A stretch of DNA of 64,000 bases from Lenzites betulinus (taxonomy: Eukaryota > Basidiomycota > Agaricomycetes > Polyporales > Polyporaceae). Below the pieces are notes generated by a model, which worked only from the letters and a program-made list of their open reading frames with translations, had not been told where the DNA came from and did not search any database. Where the stretch lies: assembly GCA_022264855.1 (NCBI GenBank), contig JABYQU010000019.1:1-64000 (forward strand), in the 5' to 3' direction. The translations under genes and the position numbers were made by a program. Positions 1 through 10,924 of this stretch are shown piece after piece; within the stretch, counting starts at the first letter, position 1; every line of letters starts with the position of its first letter.

Positions 1-309
1 TAAACATAGCAGTAGTCATATATACAGAGTAGCAGATCTACAACAATGTATGTGCAGCTATAACATTGAACTTTGAATGCAGCATGTACACCATCAAACT
101 TCAGATCAAGTACACATGCCCGATCTCTCGGATGCCATCATCTGAGCTCTACCATCAATCCATACAGCCACATCTACTTTGATCATCGGGGCCTGAACCA
201 TTCTATGTACATGTTTACAAGTCCCACGGAATCTCACATACTATATGATCATTAGAACTTAGGGAGCATTCAAACGGGAATACATGATATATACTCTGCT
301 AACTAATAG

Positions 310-575
310 AAGGGGGGGGGCGGCGGACAGCAGACGATAGGTGGGGTACAGCAGGAAGGTATGGCGGGCAGGGGACGGTGGGCAGGGAATGGCAGGCAGG
401 GGACGGCGGGCTGCCGGTGAGGAAGTGAGCGGGCGACGGCGGGCTGAGGCAGCGAGCGGGCGATGACGGGCTGAGACAGCAAGCGGCGGCGGCGGAAGAA
501 ACAGCGAGCGGCAGCGGCGGAAGAGACAGCGAGCGGCGGCGGCAGAAGAGACAGCGAGCGGCGGCGGCGGAAGAG
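310..575. repeat. GC-rich minisatellite, 25-bp units
   Basis: Four 25-bp units lie head to tail at 476-500, 501-525, 526-550 and 551-575. Each begins acagc(a/g)agcgg and ends (a/g)gaaga(a/g), with only one to three differences between units. A looser GGCGGGC/GGCAGGG-rich stretch (310-475) lies beside them. The array sits directly downstream of the stop codon at 582 of the minus-strand gene, so it would be in that gene's 3' UTR or 3' flank. The AT-rich 300 bp before it hold no gene I can support. Confidence 0.8.
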
Positions 576-581
576 ACATCA

Positions 582-2477
582 TCACGTCGCCGACGTAGTC
601 TTCTTGGACTTGCGCGCCCGACGCGTCTTCTTTGCTTGATTCCCGTCCTGCGTGGAGACTCCGCCGGTGGTCGTTGAGTCTCCAGAACCAGTAGGGGTCG
701 TCGTCGAGGGGTTTGTACCCTCGCGGTTCTTCCGCGCTCTCTTGGCGACTGTGACGGCACTCCCATCGGGGCCGGTGACGACACTGACATTGACGAAACT
801 TATCTCTTGTCGAGCACGCTTGCGCTTGCTGGCCGATTCCACGGGTACCGTCGCAGGAGGAGCCGGCGGCACGAGTATGGTGGAGGTGGGCGCAATCGGA
901 GTGGCGGTCGGCGAGGCAGACGTCTGCGGGCCAGCGGAGGGAGGCGGTGGTCCACTAGCGGAAGGAGGCGGCGGTCCACTAGCGGAGGGAGGCGTGTTGA
1001 GGTTAGCTGTAGATAGTTCAATCAGATGTCAGACATATGTTGTGCATCGAGGATAGAGGAACTCACCATCCACGGCCTCAGCGCCGTTCGAAACACTGCC
1101 ATTGCCCACACGAGCCTCCTCGGTCACGTCGTGGACACCTCCTTCCTCAGGCGGCGCCACCCCGCTCTCTCTCTGACGCACGGAGACCTTCCATGCCTCC
1201 CACTCGGAATCAGACATCGAGCGGAAGCGGGCCGATCCTGACGTCCAGCTGGAAATGAGCACATCGAGCTCGGGGCGGGAACAGATGTCGCCGGGGGAGC
1301 AGAACCTCTTCAAGGGCCAGTTCTCGATGACTACGCCGAAGCGTTCGGTGATCCGCTTCTCGAAGTTGACGTAGTACAACCGGGCAGTCGGCGCGCGCAC
1401 GCACACGTCCTCTATACAAACACGTGGTGAGAGATCTGTTCGGCGTTGAATGGGGACATGCACTTACGAAATTTCTGGTTGATGAGCGACGCGGCGTCCT
1501 TCTTCAGAGCGACAAGACCTTGTACATAATTGTTGGCGACACCTGAATACGAGATATCAGCATGGTGGCAGCGACGGTCATGGAAAATGGAATTTACCTT
1601 GGATGCCGGAGAGGCAATATCCTTCCATCTTGAGGGCGAACTCGGACATGTTGCTGTTCGTTAGAGCATGGACAAACTCAGCCAGCCGGCCACTTGTGTG
1701 GAACGCGAAGGGCTGGACGTAAGACGAAGTCGTAGATCGTGTGATGAACAGCAGCGCTTCAATGCCAGTGCGTGCATGTAGGTGCTCCAGCTTGTGGATG
1801 TGCGTCAGTTACATACACTAGCGGAAGGGCGCGGAACTCACCTCTTTTTCGAGTGACTCCACCGTCGCGCGCGCGTCGTGGAACGCTTGGATTGCGACGG
1901 TATGGGTGCCTTTCTTGAGATTCTCGTTGCGCTCTTTTAGCTCCTCTAGCACGTTGTCCGTGGCAGCGATCTGCTCTTCCTTACTTATAGCGTTCCATTG
2001 CGTGGATAACTGCTGAATAACGTCCTCGTCGGACACCCGCTTGCGTTCCTCATTGTCCGCGAGGTCTATGAAGAAGTCAGCAGAGATGGGCAGTGACGAC
2101 GATAGCATGCACGTACTAGCATTCATGTTCCCCACTTCCTTGTGAATATAGGCGTTCCAGCGACTGGGTCGACGCTTGGTCGATGCGACACGGGATGTCT
2201 GCATGATAAGGTGGTAGTAGTGTTCGGTGGTGTGCGTCTGAAAGTCCGCGCGCATCTTCTTCGCGGCCTCCCAGACTGCGTTACGCGCTTCCTTGAGTGC
2301 TGTGTTGAGCGCGACGTTGCGGTCCTGTCTCTGGAGTTTTAGCTGCGCCTTTTGCGTGGGGGTGAGAATGATCCCCTTCTTCTTGGAGCGGTAACGACTC
2401 TTGCCCCGTGTTCTGGTCGACGCGCGCTTGTGGTTAAGAAGGCGTTGCAGGCCCTCTCCACCGCGGACGAGTACCAT
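582..2477 (-). CDS. Unnamed agaricomycete protein, HMG-box-like N-terminus
   Basis: Six exons: 2477-2117, 2065-1842, 1790-1598, 1542-1468, 1411-1067 and 1006-582 (540 aa); all junctions are GT-AG and in phase. The start is the first ATG in the frame. Residues 1-60 are Lys/Arg-rich, including an SKKK cluster. The middle carries RRPSRWNAYIHKE followed by WNAISKEEQIAATD, which resembles an HMG box with its conserved Trp and helices. Later segments include LLFITR, SEFALKMEGYCLSGI, YVNFEKRITERFGVVIENWP and LKRFCSPGDI. The C-terminus has two PPPPSASG-type repeats and basic KRKRAR and KKTRRARK patches. I recall this arrangement from many unnamed agaricomycete proteins, often near transposons; I know no demonstrated function. 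DNA binding is inference from the HMG resemblance and the basic tails. The first intron (51 nt) has no stop and is a multiple of three, so it is easily mistaken for coding sequence. Confidence 0.8.
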
Positions 2478-2728
2478 GGTCGACAAGGAATGGCAGCGAG
2501 TAGGTTGGAAGAGGAGCGACGGGGGCCCCCTGCGACAGGTTGACCATCAGTAAGGCACTGACCGGTCGACTCCCCTTGAAGTTCGTCGCATTTCGTCGCA
2601 GCGGTTGCTCGAATTTCCTAAGTGATCGGGGCGCATGTTCCAATCAAACTACAGACTCAAAACAATATTCCGAGCGGCACGTAGCACGCGCATATCGCAC
2701 ATACAACCCCTGGGCAGCACGGCTAAGG

Positions 2729-4136
2729 TTACAAGAGCGCCACCTGTGTGCTTATCAAGCCCCAAACGTGCTCAGCGTCGATGACGGGGAGCTCCAGAGG
2801 AGGCCGCCCGGTGGTAGCCACGAACTCCCTAACATCCTCCGCCCAAATGTACGCCTGTAGGAGATAGAGCTGCAACTCGACCGGGATGCGGTGAGCACGG
2901 ATCCACACCTTAACTTCGTTACCCATGTCTACAATGACGGGCATCTCTTGCGGAGGCGGCACTGGACGGATGACCCGCCGAAGATGATCGACGATTGCAG
3001 CGTGGGGCCGATTGGCGGCCGCCTCATGGTCATCGATAGCTGTAAACAAATCAGCCCATTGTCTAGGAGATGAGTAATGATACACACCACGGGACGACCG
3101 AGCTGCCGGGACAGTGGCCTCGATGGAAACACGGGCGAAAGTATCTGCAGGCGGTATGGTCGCCGCACTACCGCCTGTACTGAGAGGCCCGACGAGCAGG
3201 GACACCTCGTCCACGTTGCGGCCAAACGAGTCGGCGTCGTCGATAGCCAGCCCGGATGCGAGCGATTCGGCCAGCGAGGAGACGGCCTCCGGAAGGGGAG
3301 CTTGCGTTGCGGGTCCTTCGAGAGTGATCGAGGGAGCCGCGGGAGCTCCAGCATGGTACAGGGCCGGCATCGGAGACATGGCGACTTCAGGCGTCGGCGG
3401 CGCCGCGGCGGAGGGTATGGCCTCGGCATTCCTGCCTCCAGAAGACACCGGATCTACGGTGGGCGGGAGCACTGCAACGCCGGCGTCCGAGGCGGGCTGG
3501 ACATTTGCGATGGGGGCAGGAGTGTACGGCGGCGGCGGCGGCACAGACGCGGGGTTAGTGAACGGGACGTGGTCGGTGTTCTTATACAGCATCCACAGCA
3601 GGGCCTCCTCGAAGGCGTTGAACTTCTTGTACGTCGCCCCGCGGAAACGTAAGACCAATGGCTTTAAGTTGTGTGTCCTGACAGCGGGAGCATATCCGTG
3701 AGCATACCACACAAGGGATGGAATAGACAGCATACCAGTTGTAGCCTAGATATATACCAGTCTCTCTGGCCACTCTCAGAGCGTAGATGGGCTGGTTGAT
3801 GGCGTTGGCGAAAACCGAACGAACCGTCGGCGAGGCCAGGATGAGCTCCTTGAAGTGGTGGGCGTCGACAGGATCCGAGAGATGAGCGACGATCTCTGTG
3901 TTCAGCCCATTGATCTTAGTTGCCTCGCGCCAGCTATGTGTTGCCACGACGATAGGGAGGAGGTCATTGTGCCTCCTGACAGCAACATTGGGCGGGCTGA
4001 GAGAAGGGCGGTGAGATAAACGACGTTAACGTGTGAGTAGAATCACCGACCGTGCGCCAATGAATATCCCCTCGTCGCCGTTGTGATCTAGAACGACATA
4101 GTAGTCAGTATGTGAATTGTCTTGAGTAGTTGTCAT
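2729..4136 (-). CDS. Viroplasmin-like (RNase H1 N-terminal type) domain protein
   Basis: Three exons: 4136-4051, 3996-3736 and 3677-2729 (431 aa, phases agree). The N-terminal third is a compact fold (DYYVVLDHNGDEGIFIGAR, then DLLPIVVVATHSW). Around residues 102-140 is a viroplasmin-type signature: ARETGIYLGYNW, a spacer, then FRGATYKKFNAFEEA. This matches the GIY...W...F.GA.YKKF...EEA pattern of the caulimovirus viroplasmin / RNase H1 N-terminal RNA-DNA hybrid-binding domain. A long Pro/Ala/Ser-rich linker follows, then a C-terminal helical part containing VDMGNEVKVWIRAHRIPVEL. No RNase H catalytic domain follows, so binding without cleavage is the inference. The intron splitting the signature is 58 nt with a CTCAC branch-like site. 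The gene lies in tandem with the KDZ transposase (same strand, 669 bp apart); a link with mobile DNA is possible but unproven. Confidence 0.75.
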
Positions 4137-4805
4137 CGGGATGGTGAGGACGGGCGGGCCTTGGGTCGTAAAAGCCTGTGGTGGTCGACAGCGAGGGAGG
4201 TTGAATCAGATAGCTGGGTGACCCCGCGGCACACACGGGCGCTCGACTGGATGGCCACCACTGCTGAGCCTTGACATGTATGTTCGCCGATGTAGACGAC
4301 AGGGACGCACCGCGGAAAATAGGCAGAGCACATTGTCGACGTGGCGGGAGGTAGTCAAGCACGAATAAGGTTCGCCAACGCTCGATGGGAGACGTGTGTG
4401 AGAACGAGAAGACACGCTTCGAGTGAGCGCGCGCCTCCAAACTGAATTGTGCAGCGCCATAATTGCTGCCGTACTAACCCCGGACTCAGTCTCCAAACTC
4501 GTATGCTCACGCAAGGGCAACAGTTTTATATATCTTGGCTCCATATACGATGTCTAGTATGTTGCTTAAGAGCCCTAGTTAGCACAATATTTTATACCAC
4601 TTCGAAATACCAGCGAACGGGTCTGTATGTTGATACATGCGCCACTACAGCTGTGCATCGGTACGCCGGCGCGCCAATGATACATGAGGCCACTCCGTCT
4701 TGCGGAACATATTCTTACCATACATCAACCTACTAATTGAACGCTGTTTGTCACACATACAACAGAATTAAATGTACTCTCGAAAGGCAGACGAGCAGTA
4801 GTGTA
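4137..4805. other. Intergenic stretch between viroplasmin gene and KDZ gene
   Basis: This 669-bp gap contains several minus-strand open stretches (4206-4544, 4105-4440), but none has splice sites or similarity linking it to either neighbour. It should hold the promoter of the downstream minus gene and the 3' end of the transposase transcript. I see no terminal inverted repeat here matching the other side of the KDZ gene. Confidence 0.5.
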
Positions 4806-7800
4806 CTATTGACTCTCGGATGAACTACTGAGTCCACCCATAAACTCTGCTAGCGCGGTGACCTGACCTTGCACCTCCTCGTCTTCGAACACTTCAACAT
4901 CGTCGTCGTCGTCATCTTCGTCCTCCCAGCCATCCTCTTCCGTGACCATGGAGGTTTGAGGAAGCCGGCCACTGATTGGTGTTGAAGAAGGCGACATGCC
5001 GATGCGCGTGCCTGGCGTCCGATCACCTGAGAAGGCGGGCAGCTTATGGAGCTTCTTCAGCTGAGCCAGCAGGTGGGCATTCGCCGCGCGACGCCTCGTA
5101 GTGTACTCGAGCAGAGCGCCGTGAACAGGACTCTTTGAGTCAGACAGCTGCTGCAGGACCACAACGAAGCTTGCGTTTTCGTCGCAAATATGGGTATGCA
5201 CCCGGCGCGCTTCAGTGTGAACTTGGATGATCTCCTCACGAGCGCGGGCAAGGCGACGCGCGAGGCGCAGTGTTTCGCGCACGGCGGGTTGCGACCATGG
5301 CTTCTCGCGGATATCAGCGCGCGTCTCGCTGAGGAGCTCGAACTCTTCGAGAAGCTCATAGTGGGAAATTGAATCCCATTCGAGTTTGGGGCGTGGCGGA
5401 TCTAGGGCGGCAGCGGCGGCATTATATGTAGCAATGGCATTTCGGATTGCCCGGGAGCGCGTTTGCATGTTCTTCGCAATGTTCCGGCGCATCCTGTAAC
5501 CTTGAGACACATCAGTAACATCAACAGGTGAGACGTTTCGAAGCAGGTACCTGTGCGGGCCAGATTCATCTTATGAAGCTCGAAGAGCCGCTGCACTACA
5601 AGCCGCTGCAAGTTTGCTAACGCGCGCTGATATCGCCGGGTTGAGATGTAACCCGCAACGCGGATATAGTCGCTGTCGCTAGGTTGCCAAGTCGTCTTGA
5701 TGCCCAGGTGAATCTCAAGGTCAGCGACTTCGAGTACCAGGGTTTTCCGTCGCTCATTAAGGTATCGCCGTGCAGTCTCGATCTTGCGTGTCTTCGAGAG
5801 CTCGGCATCGTAATCCGTGGGCCCGGAATGAGGCAGCAGGAATGTGACCTGAGGTGGCCCTGCAGCCAGGAACTGTCGGTTCGTCTTGGCGAGCTGTGTG
5901 CTAGTAGTTATGTCGTAAATATATGAGGCATCCAGCTTGTACGATAACATGCGATACTCACACAACAGAACGAAGCTCTTGCAGCTTCTCGACATAGGCA
6001 ATTTGATGAATGTCTTCGCTCGTCTCCTTGCCAAGCGTGCTCAGGTACACTCGCTCCTCCGCCGCGAAACGCTCGAGGTCTTCGGGCGTGAGATTGAGGG
6101 CCGCCATTGCGCCGGAGACCACTGGTTCCAGCTCGTTGATGATAGCGAGAGCCTGACGATAGTTCTCGTACAGCATCTTGCCGAGGTTCAGATACTTCTC
6201 TGCGTCCCATTGCTGATAGAACAGATCAATGAACACACGGCGGCGGTATGCGGTCGCGTAACGGATGACGGGAGCGAGGTGGTTAGATGCGCTGAAGATG
6301 CGCTCCATTGTCTCGAGGTCCTCGAGTCCCGTACCTCTGATGTAGGTGGGATGATGCTGGACCTGGCACGAGTACTCGTGCGAGTATCCGTGAAACGCAT
6401 TCACGCAGAGACGAGACTGTCTTTCTGCAAAACGTCGCCCCAGTGAGCTGCGTTCGATCGTCCCTATGAGCGAGCAGCCAACGTCGTATCCTCCCAGAGA
6501 ACGCTCGTCGAGGACCTCGATTACTTTCGCTATTGTGGCGAGGGGATAGCGAGCGCTGCGGGGTATGGGGTATGGGGAATTAGCAGTGATCGGGGTGATC
6601 GATGCTTATCTGGAATCTTACAGCTCTCCGCTCCGAATCATGTCGATCACCCACAGAATGAAGCCATGCCTGCACGCGCTCGCAAACACCCCGGTTTCTT
6701 CGAAGACATCCCAAGCCCGCTTCTTCTCGTCGGCTTGCGCAGCTTTCCAGTTTTTCGTACATGAGGACTCCACGCCTCTATCGCCATCCGTAGGGTCGCC
6801 CTCCGTATTATCGGGAAGGCCTTCATCTGGAGGTAGGTCCGAGTCCGCGGGGAGTGGAAATGCCGGATCGTTCACGGGTGTTTCTGGGTCGTGATCGCGA
6901 GATTGATCGGGCACTGATGTCGAAGAAGAGGGGGTGGCGTTGATCTGGATAATAGGATTGCGATCAACTCAGCACTGGTACTATCACACTTGGCGAAGCA
7001 ATTCCAGTACTCACCGGAGCGTCGGAGCTGTCGTCAACAATGGCAGAGGGTTCTGTACGTTGTTCCTCCTGGGCAGATTCCCTGCGCCCTCCACGCGGTT
7101 GGCGTGATACTTCATTTGCAAACGTATCGACGAAGGCTTGTGGTAGGAAGTAGTCGCTGTCCTCGAAAACGCGTGTGTCGCCGGCTTGGCGCCCTCCGAG
7201 CGGGCGCATGCGCTTGAGGGAGTTATTCCCATCCATGCAATACATCCGAGAAAAGATGGTTTCGGGCTCTCTGTGAAGCTACAAGACTATCAGCGTATAT
7301 TCAAGTGATAATGTATTCTCTTCATGATACCTTGTAGGAACACGCCGGGCAGGCATTGCACACTCGCCAGTTAGGCGTGTCATGGCCGAGCACACTGCGC
7401 ACGCGTTTGTCCACCGCACGGAGGATAGCAAGGTAGATATCAAACACGTCGGAGAGGGCGTTCCGCACTTGGCGGCGATATGGAATCTGAGGTTAGGACG
7501 GTGGGGAAGGCGGAATGAGATATGATGTATTTATTCCTGGTTAGCGTTGGGCTCACACAGTAATAATAGCAGACAAGCTTTGCAAATGCTTCAATACTGA
7601 ACGATGGCTTGAATAGACGTATACATCGAAGGAGCTCGAGCGTTTGCAACGAAACGGCGTAGGAGGGCTTGACGGGGGATACAACAAGATACCCTTCTAA
7701 AATAAGGGCTTCTCCCACGGTGGTTGCAGTCGCGAGGGAGACGGAGACGGTTGGCACGAGCTTATATACGTCGTATACCTTCATTTCTATATCATACTCA

Positions 7801-8599
7801 TGGGCTACTTGGGGTGTGTGAGGAGCAGACTGGGACAACGAAGAGGAGGCTGGTTGTGCAGCAGCATCAGAGCCCTGTGCAGCACACGATGCAACTGCCG
7901 AGGCAGGGCTTTCCCCATCGACGGGGACGGTGAGGCTGCCTGAGGGCGGCATGGCCGACACACTTGTAGACCCCACTGGGGCGGCAGGGCTAGGGTGACG
8001 CCAGGCTAAGTACCCATTGACAAGCGACGGCATGAGTAACGCCCAGTGAGCAGCCAGCCTCTCAGTACGTTGTCTCCAGGATCGGCCGTCTCTCGCTTTA
8101 CGGTAGGGTTTGCTGTAACGGACCGTCAGCGAATGCTATGGAGGATCAAAATAATCGTAGACATACCTGAACCGGATAAACTCCTGGACAAGCTCGTCAT
8201 CCATCTCTACACCATCCTCCATGTCCTCCCAATCTTCTTCACCATCATCCATAGCAGTCGCGTCGCTTGGATCGAAAACATTGTGGCCATTGTCATCCGC
8301 CAAAGGCGGAGGTTCTTCGCCCCGCATCGCGGCAATGGCACGTACCGTATGATCATCAAGCCCTTACCAACGGTAATCAGCTAGCTCCTAAACTCAATAA
8401 TCATGTCTATCGACATACCATTAATGTTAGCGTCGAATTCTCGACTTAGGTGTGCCTTGTCTTGAACAATCGCGTCCGTGCGCATTACTTGCTTGCGAAA
8501 GCTTTTGCGAGGCGGCCCTTCTTCGTCATTGGTATCGCCAAGCGGTGCGGGACCCACTACGCGCACGGCACGAGTCGCCCTGCGTCTTTTGTTCCCCAT
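4806..8599 (-). CDS. KDZ (Kyakuja-Dileera-Zisupton) transposase
   Basis: Nine exons: 8599-8419, 8362-8167, 8112-7557, 7486-7331, 7278-7015, 6944-6622, 6555-5962, 5900-5551 and 5500-4806 (1,104 aa, in phase throughout). Order of features: acidic N-terminus; LNGYLAWRHP-like region (GYLAWRHPSP); VKPSYAVSLQTLELLR; cysteine-bearing DTPNWRVCNACPACSYK; then the catalytic core, with MYCMDGNNSLKR (first acidic residue), CRHGFILWVIDMI, LGGYDVGCSL (second Asp) and GTGLEDLETMERIFSASNHLAP (third acidic). The C-terminal coiled region has YRMRRNIAKNMQTR and KPWSQPAVRE, ending in an acidic tail. All match the KDZ family, whose members use an RNase H-like DDE core to move DNA. No stop or frameshift was found, so the gene may be active. 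KDZ elements are known to travel with TET/JBP dioxygenases; none is visible here. The second intron uses a GTAAG acceptor after a CTGAT branch. Confidence 0.93.
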
Positions 8600-9060
8600 A
8601 GATGAGCACCCAGATAGTCAGGAGGTAGGAGAAAGCAGAGGCAGCGTTGGCAGTAGAGGAACGAGGCGGAGGAGATGGATGATAGGCGTGGGAACTGATT
8701 AACCCCCCGCGCGCTTTGATGGCCTGCGGGCGTCTACATCTTTTGGTGTCTGGAGCTTCAGGCATTAATTAGCAAGGGAAGCTAGCTTCACATTGAGGGT
8801 GTGTATGAAGGAAATAAGCATCATGAATCAATTAAACATTCTGCGGGCGGGCATGTAGCAAAGCACACGGGTCACAAAGATCAGTCCTATCGTGCGGCGC
8901 TAATTTACATCACATGTATCAGTAAGCGCCTGCGGCGGGTGACTACATGTGTGGGGGCGCGGTGATACCAAGCGCTGCAACGCTGCCCCGCTGGTGCTCG
9001 TGGCGACGTTATGGCGACGCGGGGCTGCAATAAGACCGGTGTTCTCTGCTCTGCTTGTCA
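8600..9060. other. KDZ upstream region
   Basis: This stretch should hold the transposase promoter. I saw no open frame with splice signals. The sequence becomes GC-rich toward its right end, where the degenerate repeat array starts. No clear terminal inverted repeat of the KDZ element could be recognised by eye. Confidence 0.4.
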
Positions 9061-10370
9061 GGGGAGGGACAGCGTCGGGCCCGCTGTCGGCGACGGCGAG
9101 CAACCACATGTCAGTGAGCCGAGGGGACTTGCCGGCGCAAGGACTTGGTGGCGTGGCGGAACTGAGCGCCGGGGGCGGCGCCATCAAATGTGCCGTTGGT
9201 GCCTTGCATACTCAACGCCTACGTCATTGCGGGTGAAATCATCAGTCATGCGGGACAGTGTATGGACGCTAAACTTACACTGATACATTGTTACTCCTGC
9301 AATTGAGCACAGGGCCTGAGGCGGTGACGGCGAGCGACCGCGGGCGGCGGCGGCCTGCTCTTCATGATGGGGGAGGGAGGCGGGTGTCGACGCGATCGAC
9401 GACGGCGAGCGCGTATTAGCGGCGGCGAGTTGGCGGCGCGAGGACTTTACGTGGCGGGCCTGAGCACCTGGGGCGGCGCGGCGAGACCAGGTGCCGAGGA
9501 GGCGACGTTGGGGCGACGCGGAGTTAGCGTAAGCCAGTCTGCTCTTGCTGTTGGGGGAGGGAGGCGACAGCGACGAGGGCGTCGGCGACAACGAGCGCGT
9601 GTTGGCGGCGGGGAGTTGCCGGAGTTGCCGGCGTGAGGATTTGGGGTGGAGCGCGAGTGTGCAAGCTTGGCGGGGTGAGCGCGTCCCATGGACGGCTGAT
9701 GGGCGCACTTGGCAGCGGGGCAGGGAGTGAGCGGGCGAGCGTCCGCGCGGTGTGCATATCGAGCGCGGCTGACATGCGCCTGCGTGCGTGTGAGCATTGA
9801 AGAACAGAGGGGTGGGGGACAGCGTCGGGAGCGTCGGCGACTGCGTGCCGGGAGCTTGGCGGGCAGTGAGTGCTTGAGCGCGCGAACTTGGCGGCGGGCG
9901 GGCACTGAGCGCGCGAACCTGGCGGCGGGTGGGAACTGAGCGCGCGAGGACACGCCTGGTGTGCTGACATGTGCGCACACGGGTCAGCATTATTGGGCGG
10001 CGGGCGGCGGGGGACTTACCGGGGAGGGGGGACAGTGTCGGGAGCGTCGGGAGCGGTGAGCAACCACGTGCCGGGGACTGCCGGAGCCTTTGACGGCGGG
10101 GTGGTGGCGGGCGGGTAGCGCTTGAGCGCCCGCCTGGGTGTGTCCGTGCCGAGGCGGGGCTGACATAAGGCGCGCGCGCCCTTCCTGTTTGAGCGAGCGC
10201 GCCGCCACACTGTATCTGTGGAATGTATCAGTGATTGAGCTATACCATGCGCTACCGGTGTAGTATATCAGCCCATACAAAGAAGAACGGAAGGAAACGA
10301 ACAACATACGGGGGAGGGGAGGGGGAACAGCGTCGGCGCTGTCGGGAACGGCGGGCAACGCGGTGCGGGC
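9061..10370. repeat. Array of diverged GC-rich repeat units
   Basis: A core reading GGGGAGGG(A)CAGCGTCGG, then GTCGG, then GGCGAGC(AACCACRTG) recurs about six times, near 9061, 9368, 9553, 9809, 10021 and 10310 (spacings about 180-305 bp). Copies at 9061 and 10021 both continue into GAGCAACCAC. Copies near 9368 and 9553 share an upstream CTGCTCTT and a downstream GGCGGCG(A/G)GTTG. Between copies are more GGCGGG-rich segments and AT-richer islands. Long open frames on both strands here (for example 9184-9990 minus) arise from GC bias and have no gene-like features. Confidence 0.65.
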
Positions 10371-10544
10371 GTCGCGGGGCGGGGGAGCGCCGGCGGCGGG
10401 AAGATGCCGGGCGCGCTTGATGGGGCGGGACGTACTCAACGCCCGTTTGATCTATCTAATCAGTAGAGATCACAGAGATCGCGTTATCTAATGTTATCTT
10501 GGATTCCGACATAGAGCCTCATATAGGCAGCGTTGTTTATTACT

Positions 10545-10660
10545 CTACAAGGGAAGGGAACAGGCCGTTTGGCCGTGCTACTGGCAGTATGTGGGCCCAC
10601 GGCCTACCGGGCTAGTTAGGCTGCCAAACGGGGTACTACGGCAGCCTTATTAGCCGGGAT
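10545..10660. repeat. Short inverted repeats, possible transposon end
   Basis: ccgtttggc at about 10567 is mirrored by gccaaacgg at about 10622, with further partial pairing (gtgctactggc against ggtactacggc) around it. This clustering of short inverted motifs resembles the subterminal region of a CACTA-type element, and such an element lies 1.5 kb to the right. No matching partner was found to the right of the CACTA companion gene, so the assignment is tentative. Confidence 0.3.
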
Positions 10661-10924
10661 ATCTGTGATGATCAGGTGGTGTAGATTTGTCTTTCCCACA
10701 TCGCGCACGGATTGGGATACGCACGAGAGACGCCGGGTCGAGTTCCAGCTCTATGCGCGCGACTCCTCACTCCCGCCGCGTCTATCCAACGTGTTGCTAT
10801 CCTACGTATCCACCTCGATGTTCTCGAGCCTTCTCTCTGTCTTGTGTCATATGTACAGCGGCCTGGTAACTTAACTTCACATCTTATCCCTTCCTTGTAC
10901 GAAACTCGTACTTCCAGTGCTTGA

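Noticed and set aside
476..575. CRISPR-like array
   Set aside because: The 25-bp units are contiguous with no spacers, and the genome is eukaryotic; it is a minisatellite.
4105..4544. Additional upstream exons of the viroplasmin gene
   Set aside because: The ATG at 4136 starts a frame that splices cleanly. The upstream open frames are in other phases and have no suitable donor.
9184..9990. 268-codon minus-strand open frame in the GC-rich array
   Set aside because: Several long frames overlap here on both strands, all of low complexity, and they track the repeat units and not protein conservation.
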